Origin: Sphingomonas lutea
Lineage (GTDB): Bacteria > Pseudomonadota > Alphaproteobacteria > Sphingomonadales > Sphingomonadaceae
NCBI RefSeq assembly: GCF_014396785.1
Contig: NZ_CP060718.1
Coordinates: 2,353,655 to 2,417,654 of the forward strand
Length of the DNA: 64,000 nucleotides
Reading direction: 5' to 3'
The notes under the pieces were generated by a model. The model did no database searches. It was not told the DNA's origin and worked only from the letters and a program-made list of their open reading frames with translations. This document shows, piece by piece, positions 24,090 through 32,687 of this stretch (its first letter is position 1; every line of letters begins with the position of its first letter). The position numbers and the translations under genes are program-made.

Positions 24090-24389
24090 ATGCTCGAGAA
24101 CCAGAAGATTCGACCGGCCCAGGTCATCGGACCTCTCGGCGAGCCGCTGACGCTGGACAGCCTGCCGCCGGTTGGAACGACGCGCTGGGTCGTGCGTCGC
24201 AAGGCCGAGGTCGTGGCCGCGGTTGCGGGCGGTCTTCTTACCGTCGACGAAGCCTGCAAGCGCTATACCTTGAGCCTCGAGGAATTCACCAGCTGGCAGC
24301 GGGCGGTCGACCGCAGCGGCATGCCGGGCCTGCGCGTCACGCGGATCAAGCACTATCGCGACCAATACGAGAAGCAGCAGCGCTACTAG
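24090..24389 (+). CDS. sciP: CtrA inhibitor SciP (DUF1153)
   Basis: The product is 99 residues from the ATG at 24090 (MLENQKIRPAQVIGPLGEPLT). An earlier in-frame GTG at 24081 has no room for a ribosome site. The body, TRWVVRRKAEVVAAVAGGLL then EACKRYTLSLEEFTSWQRAVD, is a helix-turn-helix strongly conserved in alphaproteobacterial SciP/DUF1153. In Caulobacter SciP binds CtrA and blocks RNA polymerase recruitment at CtrA promoters. Here it is monocistronic, with a hairpin terminator just after the stop. Confidence 0.93.
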   Translation: MLENQKIRPAQVIGPLGEPLTLDSLPPVGTTRWVVRRKAEVVAAVAGGLLTVDEACKRYTLSLEEFTSWQRAVDRSGMPGLRVTRIKHYRDQYEKQQRY

Positions 24390-24396
24390 GCGCCGA

Positions 24397-24412
24397 ACCC
24401 TCGAGAGAGGGT
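24397..24412 (+). terminator. Hairpin terminator after sciP
   Basis: The arms ACCCTC and GAGGGT close a GAGA tetraloop eight bases after the sciP stop and are followed by TCGTTT. The stem is short and the U-tract weak, so termination may be partial. Confidence 0.5.
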
Positions 24413-24582
24413 CGTTTCGACATCGTATTCCTCAAGCTTTCCTGTCCTCCAGTGCGCAATTTCCGCGCGAAAAACTGGACAGACCCTTGCGAATCCGGAA
24501 CAACTGACTGGCATCACGCGTCTGTGGTGCCGGAAAGTCGCTCATTGCTTACCAGGGCGGCTTGGAAACAGGAGGGAAGCTC

Positions 24583-24834
24583 ATGGCAATCATTATCTGG
24601 CTGATCGTTGGCGGTATTTGCGGATGGCTCGCGAGCCTAATCATGCGCACCGACGCTCAGCAGGGAATCATCCTCAACGTGATCGTCGGAATCATCGGTG
24701 CCGTGATTGCCGGACTGCTGTTCGGCGTGAACATGAACGCTGGGGTCACGATCGAAAGCTTCCTTTACGCCTTGCTTGGCGCCGTGATCCTTTTGGCGAT
24801 CGTCAACTTGGTCCGTCGCGGTTCGGTCCGCTAG
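24583..24834 (+). CDS. GlsB/YeaQ/YmgE-family stress-response membrane protein
   Basis: The product is 83 residues from an ATG with an AGGAGGGA site upstream; an earlier in-frame start at 24562 lacks one. Three hydrophobic segments (AIIIWLIVGGICGWLASLIM, ILNVIVGIIGAVIAGLLFG, FLYALLGAVILLAIVNLV) with glycine zippers define the YeaQ/GlsB family (transglycosylase-associated protein). The protein sits in the inner membrane and is generally stress-inducible; its mechanism is unknown. A second family member lies at 25710-25979. About 190 bp of non-coding DNA precedes it. Confidence 0.92.
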   Translation: MAIIIWLIVGGICGWLASLIMRTDAQQGIILNVIVGIIGAVIAGLLFGVNMNAGVTIESFLYALLGAVILLAIVNLVRRGSVR

Positions 24835-24859
24835 ATCGACAAAAGTTCGGACGTGAGAT

Positions 24860-24894
24860 GGGCCGCGCGGCATGAGCCGCGCGGCCCTATTCTT
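24860..24894. terminator. Bidirectional terminator hairpin
   Basis: There is a perfect 12-bp stem, GGGCCGCGCGGC with GCCGCGCGGCCC, and a four-base loop, between two convergent genes. On the plus strand it is followed by TATTCTTAT, a moderate U-rich tail. Confidence 0.75.
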
Positions 24895-24901
24895 ATCCGC
24901 G

Positions 24902-25633
24902 TTACTGAAGCTCGAACACCATCCCGAGCGTGATCGACAGCTTCTGTTCGCCCGGATCGATCTTGGTTGAGGCGTCACTGCTCGCCGCGCGCGCTTCCAT
25001 CATCACCGGCACCGGCGGCTGGAAGCCGCGGTTGCCGCTTTCGCTCACCGACAACAGCCGCACGACGCGCATGTTCAGTGCACGGGCGTAAAGCTCGGCG
25101 CGGGCGCGGCCGGCCGCCAGTGCCTTGGTCCGCGCCTCGTTGAGCGCGCCCTCGGGCTCGTCGATCGACAGCGTCGGGCCGTTGATCTGGTTGGCGCCCT
25201 CGGCGACCAAGGCATCGAGGATGTCGCCGGTCTTGGCGATGTCGCGGAAGCGCACATTGACCTGGTTGGACGCAGTGTAGCCGGTCAGCGTCGGCGCACG
25301 GTCCTGGACGTAGCGATATTCGGGGTTGAGGCTGATGTTGCTCGTCTGGATGTCGCGGTCGGCGATTCCGGCGCGCTTCAAGGCGGCACGCACGCGCTCC
25401 ATGCGCGCAGCGTTCTGCGCCAGCGCGGCACGCGCGCTGGCCGCGCGGGTCACCACGCCGGCGTTGATATTGGCGATATCGGGAACCCGCGTCGCATCGC
25501 CGGTCGCGCTGACGTCGAGGCGTGTTCCGCTGATGCTCTGCGCGATCGCCGCGGTCGGCTGTGCGTTCGCCCCGCTTGTGAGCGCGAGCGCACCAAGCGC
25601 CGCCGCCGCCGCCGCCAGCAAAACACGTGTCAT
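24902..25633 (-). CDS. SIMPL domain (DUF541) secreted protein
   Basis: The product is 243 residues with a signal peptide ending near SGANAQP. The SIMPL/DUF541 pattern is clear: ISGTRLDVSATGDATRVPD, the helix ARMERVRAALKRAGIADRDIQTSNISLNPEY, VNVRFRDIAKTGDILDALVA and the C-terminal SITLGMVFELQ. Members (E. coli YggE, mammalian SIMPL) are periplasmic or interaction proteins linked to oxidative stress; the biochemical activity is unclear. It is on the same strand as and downstream of the second YeaQ-like gene, with a hairpin between. Confidence 0.92.
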   Translation of the reverse strand: MTRVLLAAAAAALGALALTSGANAQPTAAIAQSISGTRLDVSATGDATRVPDIANINAGVVTRAASARAALAQNAARMERVRAALKRAGIADRDIQTSNISLNPEYRYVQDRAPTLTGYTASNQVNVRFRDIAKTGDILDALVAEGANQINGPTLSIDEPEGALNEARTKALAAGRARAELYARALNMRVVRLLSVSESGNRGFQPPVPVMMEARAASSDASTKIDPGEQKLSITLGMVFELQ

Positions 25634-25655
25634 CTTTCCGCTCCTTGAAACAGCA

Positions 25656-25685
25656 ATGGGGCCGCGAGGCTTGCCCGCGGCCCAT
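25656..25685 (-). terminator. Hairpin between YeaQ-like and SIMPL genes
   Basis: An imperfect stem of ATGGG-GCCGCG with CGCGG-CCCAT lies between the stop of the minus-strand YeaQ-like gene and the SIMPL start. It may attenuate read-through. The minus-strand tail is only moderately U-rich. Confidence 0.45.
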
Positions 25686-25709
25686 GGCTGTTTCCTGAAC
25701 GGGCGGCGG

Positions 25710-25979
25710 CTAGACCCGTCGGCGGCCCGCGACGACGCGGTAGATCAGCAGGATCAGAAAGGCGCCGACGATGGCGGCGATGAAGCCCGCCCCCTGGTCG
25801 CCAGCGTCATACCAGCCGACCAGGCGTCCCAGCCATCCCGCCACAAGCGCACCCGCAACACCCAGCAGGATGGTGACAATGCAGCCGCCCGGATCTTTGC
25901 CGGGCATCAGCAGCTTGGCGATGCCGCCGGCGATGCCGCCGATGACGATCCAGGCGAGAATTCCGTAGTCTTCCATCAT
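25710..25979 (-). CDS. GlsB/YeaQ/YmgE-family membrane protein (second copy)
   Basis: The product is 89 residues with three hydrophobic glycine-rich segments: GILAWIVIGGIAGGIAKLLM, the canonical PGKDPGGCIVTILLGVAGALVAGWLG block and AGFIAAIVGAFLILLIYRVV. PG+DPGG is the family hallmark. It is more typical of the family than the copy at 24583, so the two are paralogs rather than a recent duplication. It is inner-membrane located and probably stress related. Confidence 0.92.
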   Translation of the reverse strand: MMEDYGILAWIVIGGIAGGIAKLLMPGKDPGGCIVTILLGVAGALVAGWLGRLVGWYDAGDQGAGFIAAIVGAFLILLIYRVVAGRRRV

Positions 25980-26185
25980 ATTGCGTGTCCCCTCTTGAAT
26001 GTGTCGCCGCGCGCGTCGACGTTGCCGGCGCCAGACTGCGCCAACGCGCGCTTGCCAGACAAGTGCCGTCGTTGGTCGAAAAGCGGTGGCGGGGGCGCTA
26101 TAGGTACCGTCTGTTGCGCTCGGTGACTTATTGGACTAATACAGCTCCCGACCCGTGGGGCAAGAGTCGCGAAATTGGGCAGGGA

Positions 26186-27364
26186 ATGATGAACCGGGAA
26201 ACTTCGATCCGTACTTCAGATACTCTCGTGGTGACCGACAATTCCCGCCGGAAGCGCAGGATGGTCATCGTCGCCGCGGTTCTGATCGCGTTGCTTGCGA
26301 TCGGTATGCTGATGTTCATGCGCGGCGGTGAGGAGGCGGCGCCGGGCGCCGCAGCAGCCGGCGGCGGGCAGGTCCCGACCGTGACCGTCGTCGTTCCCGG
26401 GCGCAGCCAGGTCGGGCGCACGATCGTCGCCAGCGGCCCGCTTGCGGCGCGGCGCGATCAGCCGATCGGCATTGCCGGCGGTGGTGGCAAGGTTGTCCGC
26501 GTCCTTGTCGATGCCGGCAGCTGGGTGCGCGCAGGCCAGGTGCTCGCGATTGTCGACCGTTCGGTACAGTCGCAGCAGGCGGCGCAACTGGCCGCGCAGA
26601 TTGACGCCGCCCGCGCCAATGCCGCACTGGCGCAGAATAATTACGAGCGCGCGCTGGCGCTCCAGTCGCGCGGTTTCGTGTCCAAGGCCGAAATCGATTC
26701 GAAGAGGGCGACCCGGGACGCGGCCAATGCGCAGGTACGCGTGGCCCAGGCGCAGCTCGCAGCGACCCGCGCCGAGATCGGACGACTCAACGTCACGGCG
26801 CCGACCAGCGGCTTGATCCTGTCGCGCAGCATCGAAGCCGGTCAGGTGGTCGGCGCGGGCTCCGGCGCACTGTTCCGGCTGGCCGAAGGCGGCGCGATGG
26901 AGCTGCGCGCGCAGATGTCGCAGCAGGATCTGGCCTTCGTCCGCGTCGGCATGCCCGCCAGCGTCACGCTGATCGGGTCCGATCAAGCGATCTCGGGCTC
27001 GGTCTGGCAGGTCGCCCCGGTGATCGATCCGCAGACGCGCCTGGGCGACGTACGCATCGCCATCCCATATGCGCCAGGCATCCGTCCCGGCGGCTTTGCC
27101 GAAGCGCGCATCTCGGGCGGCGCGACGACGGCACCGCTTCTGCCGCAAAGCGCCGTGCTCAGCGATTCCAAGGGCAATTACGTCTACATCGTGAACGGCA
27201 AGAACGAGATCGAGCGGCGCTCGATCAAGATCGGGACGGTCGACGGAAACGGCGTGACCATCGCGGAAGGCCTGTCGGGCACCGAGGCGGTGGTCCTTTC
27301 CGCCGGCCCGTTCCTCAACCCGGGGCAAAAGGTCAATCCGCGGCGACAGGCGGCCGCGCGCTGA
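26186..27364 (+). CDS. RND efflux periplasmic adaptor subunit (HlyD/AcrA type)
   Basis: The product is 392 residues from MMNRETS (a second ATG follows at 26189). A transmembrane anchor at about 28-44 is followed by a lipoyl half (VVRVLVDAGSWVRAGQVLAIVD), an alpha-hairpin (QQAAQLAAQIDAARANAALAQ to AQLAATRAEIGRL), the second lipoyl half (VTAPTSGLILSRSIEAGQVV) and a beta-barrel/membrane-proximal C-terminus. It links an inner-membrane RND pump to an outer-membrane channel. It is followed after 33 bp by the pump gene. There is no TolC-type gene nearby, so the outer channel is encoded elsewhere. Confidence 0.93.
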   Translation: MMNRETSIRTSDTLVVTDNSRRKRRMVIVAAVLIALLAIGMLMFMRGGEEAAPGAAAAGGGQVPTVTVVVPGRSQVGRTIVASGPLAARRDQPIGIAGGGGKVVRVLVDAGSWVRAGQVLAIVDRSVQSQQAAQLAAQIDAARANAALAQNNYERALALQSRGFVSKAEIDSKRATRDAANAQVRVAQAQLAATRAEIGRLNVTAPTSGLILSRSIEAGQVVGAGSGALFRLAEGGAMELRAQMSQQDLAFVRVGMPASVTLIGSDQAISGSVWQVAPVIDPQTRLGDVRIAIPYAPGIRPGGFAEARISGGATTAPLLPQSAVLSDSKGNYVYIVNGKNEIERRSIKIGTVDGNGVTIAEGLSGTEAVVLSAGPFLNPGQKVNPRRQAAAR

Positions 27365-27397
27365 TCACAGGACGCCAGCCAAGAGAGCCAAGCTGAC

Positions 27398-30300
27398 ATG
27401 AACTTTCGCAACATCTCGTCCTGGTGCATCCGCAACCCGGTTCCGCCGATCGTCCTGTTCGTCGGCCTGATGCTGGCTGGACTGCTCTCTTTCTCGAAGA
27501 TGCAGGTGAACAACTTCCCGGACATCGACTTCCCGGCGGCCATCGTCGTCGTGTCGCAGCCGGGCGCCGCGCCGAACGAGATGGAAAGCCAGATCACGCA
27601 GCGCATCGAATCGGCGATCCGCAGCGTCGATGGCGTGGACGAGATCAACAGCACGGTTCGCGAAGGCGTCAGCGAGACGTTCGTCCAGTTCGAAATCGGC
27701 ACCCCGACCGACGTCGCGGTCAACGATGTCCGCAATGCCATCGCCCAAGTCCGCGGGAGCCTGCCCGACGGGATCCTCGAGCCACAGGTGACGCGCGTCG
27801 ATGCCGGTGGCGGCGATGCCATCGTCACGCTCGGCGCCGAAACCACCGACATGAGCGTCGAGGAATTGAGCTGGTATGTCGACAATACCGTGGCGCGCCG
27901 CCTGCTTGCGGTGCCCGGCGTGGCGACCGTCACGCGCACCGGCGGCGTCGACCGTTCGATCCGCGTCATTCTCGATCCCGCCGCGCTGCAGGCGCAGGGG
28001 ATCACCGCGGCGCAGGTCAATCAGCAGCTGCGGCAGAGCAACATCAACGCCGCGGGCGGCCGGGCGGAAATCGCTGGGTCCGAACAATCGGTCCGCGTCC
28101 TCGGCAATGCGCAGGACGCCTATGCGCTGTCGCAAACGCAGATCTCGCTGCCCGGCGGGCGCTTCGTCCGCCTTGCCGACATCGGCGAGGTCAAGGACGC
28201 CTATTCGGAGCAGCGCACACTGGCGAAGATGAACGGTCGCCAGGTCGTCACGTTCGAAATCCAGCGCGCCAAGGGCGAATCCGAAGTCTCCACCTATGAC
28301 CAGTCGTGGGCGGAATTGCGCAAGATCCAGGCGGAAAACCCGCGCGTTCGCTTCAACGAGGTGTTCACCGAGGTCGACTACACCAAGGGCCAATATCATT
28401 CGGCGATCGAAGGCTTGATCGAAGGCGCGATCCTTGCCGTTCTCGTCGTCCTTCTATTCCTGCGCGACATCCGCGCGACACTGATTTCGGCGTTGGCCAT
28501 TCCGCTGTCGGCGATCCCGGCCTTCTGGTTCATGGACATGCTGGGGATCACGCTCAATTTCATGTCGACGATGGCGATGAGCCTCGTTGCCGGCGTGCTG
28601 GTCGACGATGCGATCGTGGAGATCGAAAATATCGTCCGCCACATGCGCATGGGCAAATCGGCCTACCAGGCGTCGATGGACGCGGCGGACGAAATCGGTC
28701 TCGCCGTTCTGGCGACGACGATGGCGATCGTCGCCGTCTTCCTGCCGGTCGCGCTGATGCCGGGCATCTCGGGTCAGTTCTTCAAGGCGTTCGGCTTCAC
28801 CGTCGTCGTTTCGGTGCTGATGAGCTTGCTCGTCGCGCGCATGATCACGCCTTTGATGGCGGCCTATTTCCTGAAGTCGCAAGGCGCCCAGCCGCACGCC
28901 GACTTCAAGTGGATGCACGCTTATCTGCGCATGCTGGGGTGGAGCCTGGATACCAGCAAGGCGCATGCCTATCGCGCCCGTCACCCCGGGTTCCGCGGCG
29001 CCGTGATGTCGATCTTCCGCGACCACCGGCTGTACATGGTCGGCGCGGGCCTTGCGACGCTCGTATTAAGCGGGATTCTCTTCGCCACGCTGTCGATGAC
29101 CTTCCAGCCGCCGCTCAACCGGCCCTTCTCGTTCGTCAACATCAGCCTGCCGCCGGGCACTACCCTGCAACAGACCGAAGCCGTCGCCGATCACGTGGCC
29201 GAGATCATCAGGAAGGATCCCAGCACGGGCACGGTGTTCGAGCGTGTGCGCGTCGGCAACGCCCGCGTCATTGCAGTGCTCAAGGAAGACCGCGACGTGA
29301 CGAGCACCGAGTTCGAGCGCAACCTGTCCCCAACGCTTGCGGCAATCCCCGACGCGCGCGTCAGCTTCCAGAGCCAGGGCGGCGGCGGCCCCGACGGCGC
29401 GGGCCGCGACATCATGCTCTATCTTGGCGGCGACGACCCGGTGAAGCTCAACGCCGTTGCCAATCAGATCGCTGAAGAAATGGCGACGATCCCCGGCCTT
29501 CGCGCGCCGCGCGTCGGCGGCGACCTGGTGCGGCCCGAAATCCTCATCAAGCCGCGCTTCGACCTGGCTGCCGACCTTGGCGTGACGACCGGCGCGCTGA
29601 GCCAGACGATTCGTATCGCGACGCTTGGTGACATCGAACAGAACAGCGCCAAATTCTCCGTCGCCGACCGCCAGATCCCGATCCTCGTGTCCTTGTCGGA
29701 AGATTCGCGGCGCGACCTGCAAGTGCTGGAGAATCTGCCTGTCCCAACCTCCAGCGGCGGGTCGGTGCCTCTGAAGTCTGTTGCCGAAATCGGCTTCGGT
29801 TCGGGCCCGACCACCGTCCAGCGCACCGACCAGGTGCGCCGCATTGCGGTTGGCGCCGACCTTGGCCCGGGGCTCGTCAGCGGCGATATCTGGCCCAAGA
29901 TCAACGAACTGCCGACGGTCAAGAACTTGCCGCAGGGCGTGTCGAAGCTCAATCTGGGCGATCAGAAATGGCAGGGCGAGCTGATCTATTACTTCCTGCT
30001 CGCGCTCGGTGCCGGAATCCTGCTCGTGTTTGCGGTTCTGGTGCTGCTCTACCGCCGCTTCCTCGCCCCGTTCGTCAACATGGGCTCGCTGCTGCTGGCG
30101 CCCCTGGGGGCGGCGATCGCGCTCCACATCGCGGGTCAGCCTGTGTCGCTGCCGGTTTTGATCGGCGTGCTCATGCTGTTCGGCATCGTCGCCAAGAATT
30201 CGATCCTCTTGGTCGATTTCGCGGTCGAGATGATGAACCACGGGATGGAGAAGGACGAAGCGATCTACGAAGCCGGGCACAAGCGCGCGCAGCCGATCGT

Positions 30301-30550
30301 CATGACCACCATCGCCATGGTCGCGGGCATGATGCCGATTGCCTTGTCGCTGACCGGCGACGGCAGCTGGCGTGCGCCGATGGGGGTGACCGTGATCGGC
30401 GGCCTCATCTTCTCGACCATCCTCACTTTGCTGCTGGTGCCGGCCTATTTCTCGATCGCCATCTCCTTCGAATCGCGGATCGGACGTCTGTTCCGCCGCT
30501 TCATCGGCGACGATGCGCACAAGGGCGGCACGCCCGTTCCGGCGGAGTGA
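27398..30550 (+). CDS. RND efflux permease subunit (AcrB/MdtC-like)
   Basis: The product is 1050 residues, full length for the HAE-1 RND family. The N-terminus ISSWCIRNPVPPIVLFVGLM starts TM1. The two large periplasmic loops and twelve membrane segments are intact. The proton-relay aspartates are visible in TM4 (AGVLVDDAIVEIENI), and the TM10/11 region shows ILMLFGIVAKNSILLVDFA. It exports drugs or other amphiphiles using the proton gradient, with the adaptor encoded just upstream. Substrates cannot be predicted. The gene has normal codon use and no local regulator. Confidence 0.95.
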   Translation: MNFRNISSWCIRNPVPPIVLFVGLMLAGLLSFSKMQVNNFPDIDFPAAIVVVSQPGAAPNEMESQITQRIESAIRSVDGVDEINSTVREGVSETFVQFEIGTPTDVAVNDVRNAIAQVRGSLPDGILEPQVTRVDAGGGDAIVTLGAETTDMSVEELSWYVDNTVARRLLAVPGVATVTRTGGVDRSIRVILDPAALQAQGITAAQVNQQLRQSNINAAGGRAEIAGSEQSVRVLGNAQDAYALSQTQISLPGGRFVRLADIGEVKDAYSEQRTLAKMNGRQVVTFEIQRAKGESEVSTYDQSWAELRKIQAENPRVRFNEVFTEVDYTKGQYHSAIEGLIEGAILAVLVVLLFLRDIRATLISALAIPLSAIPAFWFMDMLGITLNFMSTMAMSLVAGVLVDDAIVEIENIVRHMRMGKSAYQASMDAADEIGLAVLATTMAIVAVFLPVALMPGISGQFFKAFGFTVVVSVLMSLLVARMITPLMAAYFLKSQGAQPHADFKWMHAYLRMLGWSLDTSKAHAYRARHPGFRGAVMSIFRDHRLYMVGAGLATLVLSGILFATLSMTFQPPLNRPFSFVNISLPPGTTLQQTEAVADHVAEIIRKDPSTGTVFERVRVGNARVIAVLKEDRDVTSTEFERNLSPTLAAIPDARVSFQSQGGGGPDGAGRDIMLYLGGDDPVKLNAVANQIAEEMATIPGLRAPRVGGDLVRPEILIKPRFDLAADLGVTTGALSQTIRIATLGDIEQNSAKFSVADRQIPILVSLSEDSRRDLQVLENLPVPTSSGGSVPLKSVAEIGFGSGPTTVQRTDQVRRIAVGADLGPGLVSGDIWPKINELPTVKNLPQGVSKLNLGDQKWQGELIYYFLLALGAGILLVFAVLVLLYRRFLAPFVNMGSLLLAPLGAAIALHIAGQPVSLPVLIGVLMLFGIVAKNSILLVDFAVEMMNHGMEKDEAIYEAGHKRAQPIVMTTIAMVAGMMPIALSLTGDGSWRAPMGVTVIGGLIFSTILTLLLVPAYFSIAISFESRIGRLFRRFIGDDAHKGGTPVPAE

Positions 30551-30595
30551 CACGGCCCATATGAACCTTGCGCGCAGCTCGTCTATTGAGCTGCA

Positions 30596-31861
30596 ATGGT
30601 TCGCATGACCGCCAACCCGCTCGCGCGTTTCAACCCGGTTCAGCCGGGCGCAGCGGGCATGAAGCGGGTGGCGACCGGCCTGCTGATCGTCATGGCTGCG
30701 GTGTTCGCCCTCGCCCGGGCCTATGAGGACCGCTACCCCGCGCTTGCCTACGTCAAGGCCTTCGCCGAAGCGGCGATGGTCGGCGGCCTCGCCGACTGGT
30801 TCGCGGTCACCGCCCTTTTCCGCCACCCGCTCGGCCTGCCGATCCCGCACACCGCGATCATCCCGCGCAACAAGGACCGCATCGGGGAAACCCTCGCCAA
30901 TTTCATCCGCGAGAATTTCCTCATCCCCGCCGTCGTCGCGCGAAGGATGCAGAATATCGACGTGGCCGGCGCCGCGGGCCGTTTCCTCCAGACCCCGGCA
31001 GGGGAGGGCAACCGAATCCGAGCGGGTGCCTCGCGGCTTATCGCCGACATCTTCGAAAGCCTCGACGACGAACGGCTCGGCGGGATCGTCAAGGGCGCCA
31101 TCGCCACCCGCCTGCGCAAGATGGAGGTGTCACCGCTGCTTGGTCATGCCCTCGCCTCGGCGATCAACGAGGATCGGCACGTCCCCATGCTTGAAGCCGC
31201 GATCCGTTGGATGGCCCGCGCTCTTGACGCCAATGAGCCGCTCATCCGCGACATGGTGCACAAAAAGGCCAATTGGGTGCTGAAGCTGGCCGCGCTCGAC
31301 ACCAAGCTCGCCGACGCAATCATCGACGGTCTGAAGAAACTGACGGTGGAAATGTCCACCGATCCTGCCCACCCGGTGAGGATCAGGATTGAAGAAGCGC
31401 TGGTTCAGCTCGCCAACGACTTGCAGACCAAGCCGGAAACCCGCGCCCGCGTGGAAGAGATGAAGGACCAACTGCTCGACAATCAATCGGTCAGCTTGTG
31501 GATCGACGCGCTTTGGCAACGCGCCCGCGAGGCGATGATCAAGGCCGCGCGCAATCCCGATGCCGTCCTCGCCGGCAAGCTTGGCGACGTCATGAAGGCG
31601 ATGGGCTCGACGCTTGAGCGCGACGCGCGCATCCGCGCCGCGATCAATCAGTTCGCGCGCCGCGCCGCGGTCGGCATGGCGGCGAGCTACGGGGGATCAA
31701 TGGTCAAATTGGTGTCGGAAACGATCCGCGGCTGGGACGCCAACACGGTCACCGGCCGGCTCGAAGCCGCGGTCGGGCGCGACCTCCAATATATCCGCAT
31801 CAACGGCACGCTGGTCGGCGGGATGGTCGGCCTCGTCCTCCACCTGCTCGACGGGCTGTGA
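30596..31861 (+). CDS. DUF445 (YjiN-like) membrane protein
   Basis: The product is 421 residues. An N-terminal hydrophobic segment (VATGLLIVMAAVFALARAYE) and a C-terminal one (INGTLVGGMVGLVLHLLDGL) flank a long helical body containing AAMVGGLADWFAVTALFRHPLGLPIPHTAIIP, the DUF445 hallmark. E. coli YjiN belongs here. The function is unknown; it is predicted to be membrane-anchored with a large soluble part. Its TGA overlaps the GTG of the next gene. An alternative ATG at 30605 is possible. Confidence 0.9.
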   Translation: MVRMTANPLARFNPVQPGAAGMKRVATGLLIVMAAVFALARAYEDRYPALAYVKAFAEAAMVGGLADWFAVTALFRHPLGLPIPHTAIIPRNKDRIGETLANFIRENFLIPAVVARRMQNIDVAGAAGRFLQTPAGEGNRIRAGASRLIADIFESLDDERLGGIVKGAIATRLRKMEVSPLLGHALASAINEDRHVPMLEAAIRWMARALDANEPLIRDMVHKKANWVLKLAALDTKLADAIIDGLKKLTVEMSTDPAHPVRIRIEEALVQLANDLQTKPETRARVEEMKDQLLDNQSVSLWIDALWQRAREAMIKAARNPDAVLAGKLGDVMKAMGSTLERDARIRAAINQFARRAAVGMAASYGGSMVKLVSETIRGWDANTVTGRLEAAVGRDLQYIRINGTLVGGMVGLVLHLLDGL

Positions 31862-32625
31862 GCGATCCCGCGATCGACGCGCTGGCGGATTCGGCCCGTT
31901 TCCGCGGGTTGAAGCTGGTTCGCTCGCGCGTTCGGAAAGAAGGCAAGCCGGGCTTCGGCAAAGTCGGCCTGACCGACGCCAAGGGAACGGCCGTGTTCGG
32001 ACTGGCCGATGGTAGCCCGTCGGCAACGCCTGACGATGTCGCCGATTATCTGCGCAACATGGGCGCGCAGGATTGGGGCGCGTCGCTCGACGTCGCAGAG
32101 CCGCTGCGCAAGTCCAAGCCGAAGAAGGCGGCGGCGCGCGATCATGGATCGCCTGCCACGCCCCGCCACGCGCCCAGACCGCCCAAGCCGCGACCGGAAC
32201 CCAAGCTCACGATTCGCGATGCAAGGCCCGCCGATGCCGCAGCGCTGTCCGACCTCATGCAATTGCTGAATCACGACATCGACGAGAAGATGGCGCGCAC
32301 GAATGTGGCGCGGCTCGCCAGGCTTGGCGAAGCGCCGCTGGTCGCCGCGCTCGACAAGAAGGTAATCGGCCTGTGCGGGTTGCACATCATGCACGCCATC
32401 CATCGCGACGCGCCCGTCGGACGCATCAACATCCTCGTGGTTGCCAAGGATCTGCGCGGCAAGGGAATCGGCCGGAAACTGGTCGAAGAATGCGAAGTCC
32501 GCCTGCGCGAAGCCGGCTGCAAGATTATCGAGGTCACCAGCAACGATCGCCTTGGCCCCGCGCACGCCTTCTACCGCCACATGGGGTATGAACGCACCAG
32601 CATTCGCTTCGCCAAATCCCCCTAG
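31858..32625 (+). CDS. GNAT N-acetyltransferase with an extra N-terminal domain
   Basis: The product is 255 residues from a GTG overlapping the DUF445 stop (GTGA). Residues 1-85 form a separate small domain (RGLKLVRSRVRKEGKPGFGKVGLTD), followed by a Lys/Pro/Arg-rich linker (about 88-120). The GNAT domain is at about 120-255: TIRDARPADAAALSDLM, the acetyl-CoA loop VAKDLRGKGIGRKLVEE, and NDRLGPAHAFYRHMGYE. The acetylation target is unknown. The N-terminal domain, joined by a basic linker, might bind nucleic acid or a partner; that is a guess. Confidence 0.87.
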   Translation: MSDPAIDALADSARFRGLKLVRSRVRKEGKPGFGKVGLTDAKGTAVFGLADGSPSATPDDVADYLRNMGAQDWGASLDVAEPLRKSKPKKAAARDHGSPATPRHAPRPPKPRPEPKLTIRDARPADAAALSDLMQLLNHDIDEKMARTNVARLARLGEAPLVAALDKKVIGLCGLHIMHAIHRDAPVGRINILVVAKDLRGKGIGRKLVEECEVRLREAGCKIIEVTSNDRLGPAHAFYRHMGYERTSIRFAKSP

Positions 32626-32687
32626 GTTGCGGTTGCGCCGCCAAATTGCGGCGCTACGCTTTGGGCAACGACAAGGGGATCCATGTC

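Noticed and set aside
29066..30850. 594-codon minus-strand open frame opposite the RND pump
   Set aside because: The protein is low-complexity His/Asp/Arg sequence, a shadow of the conserved pump on the plus strand.
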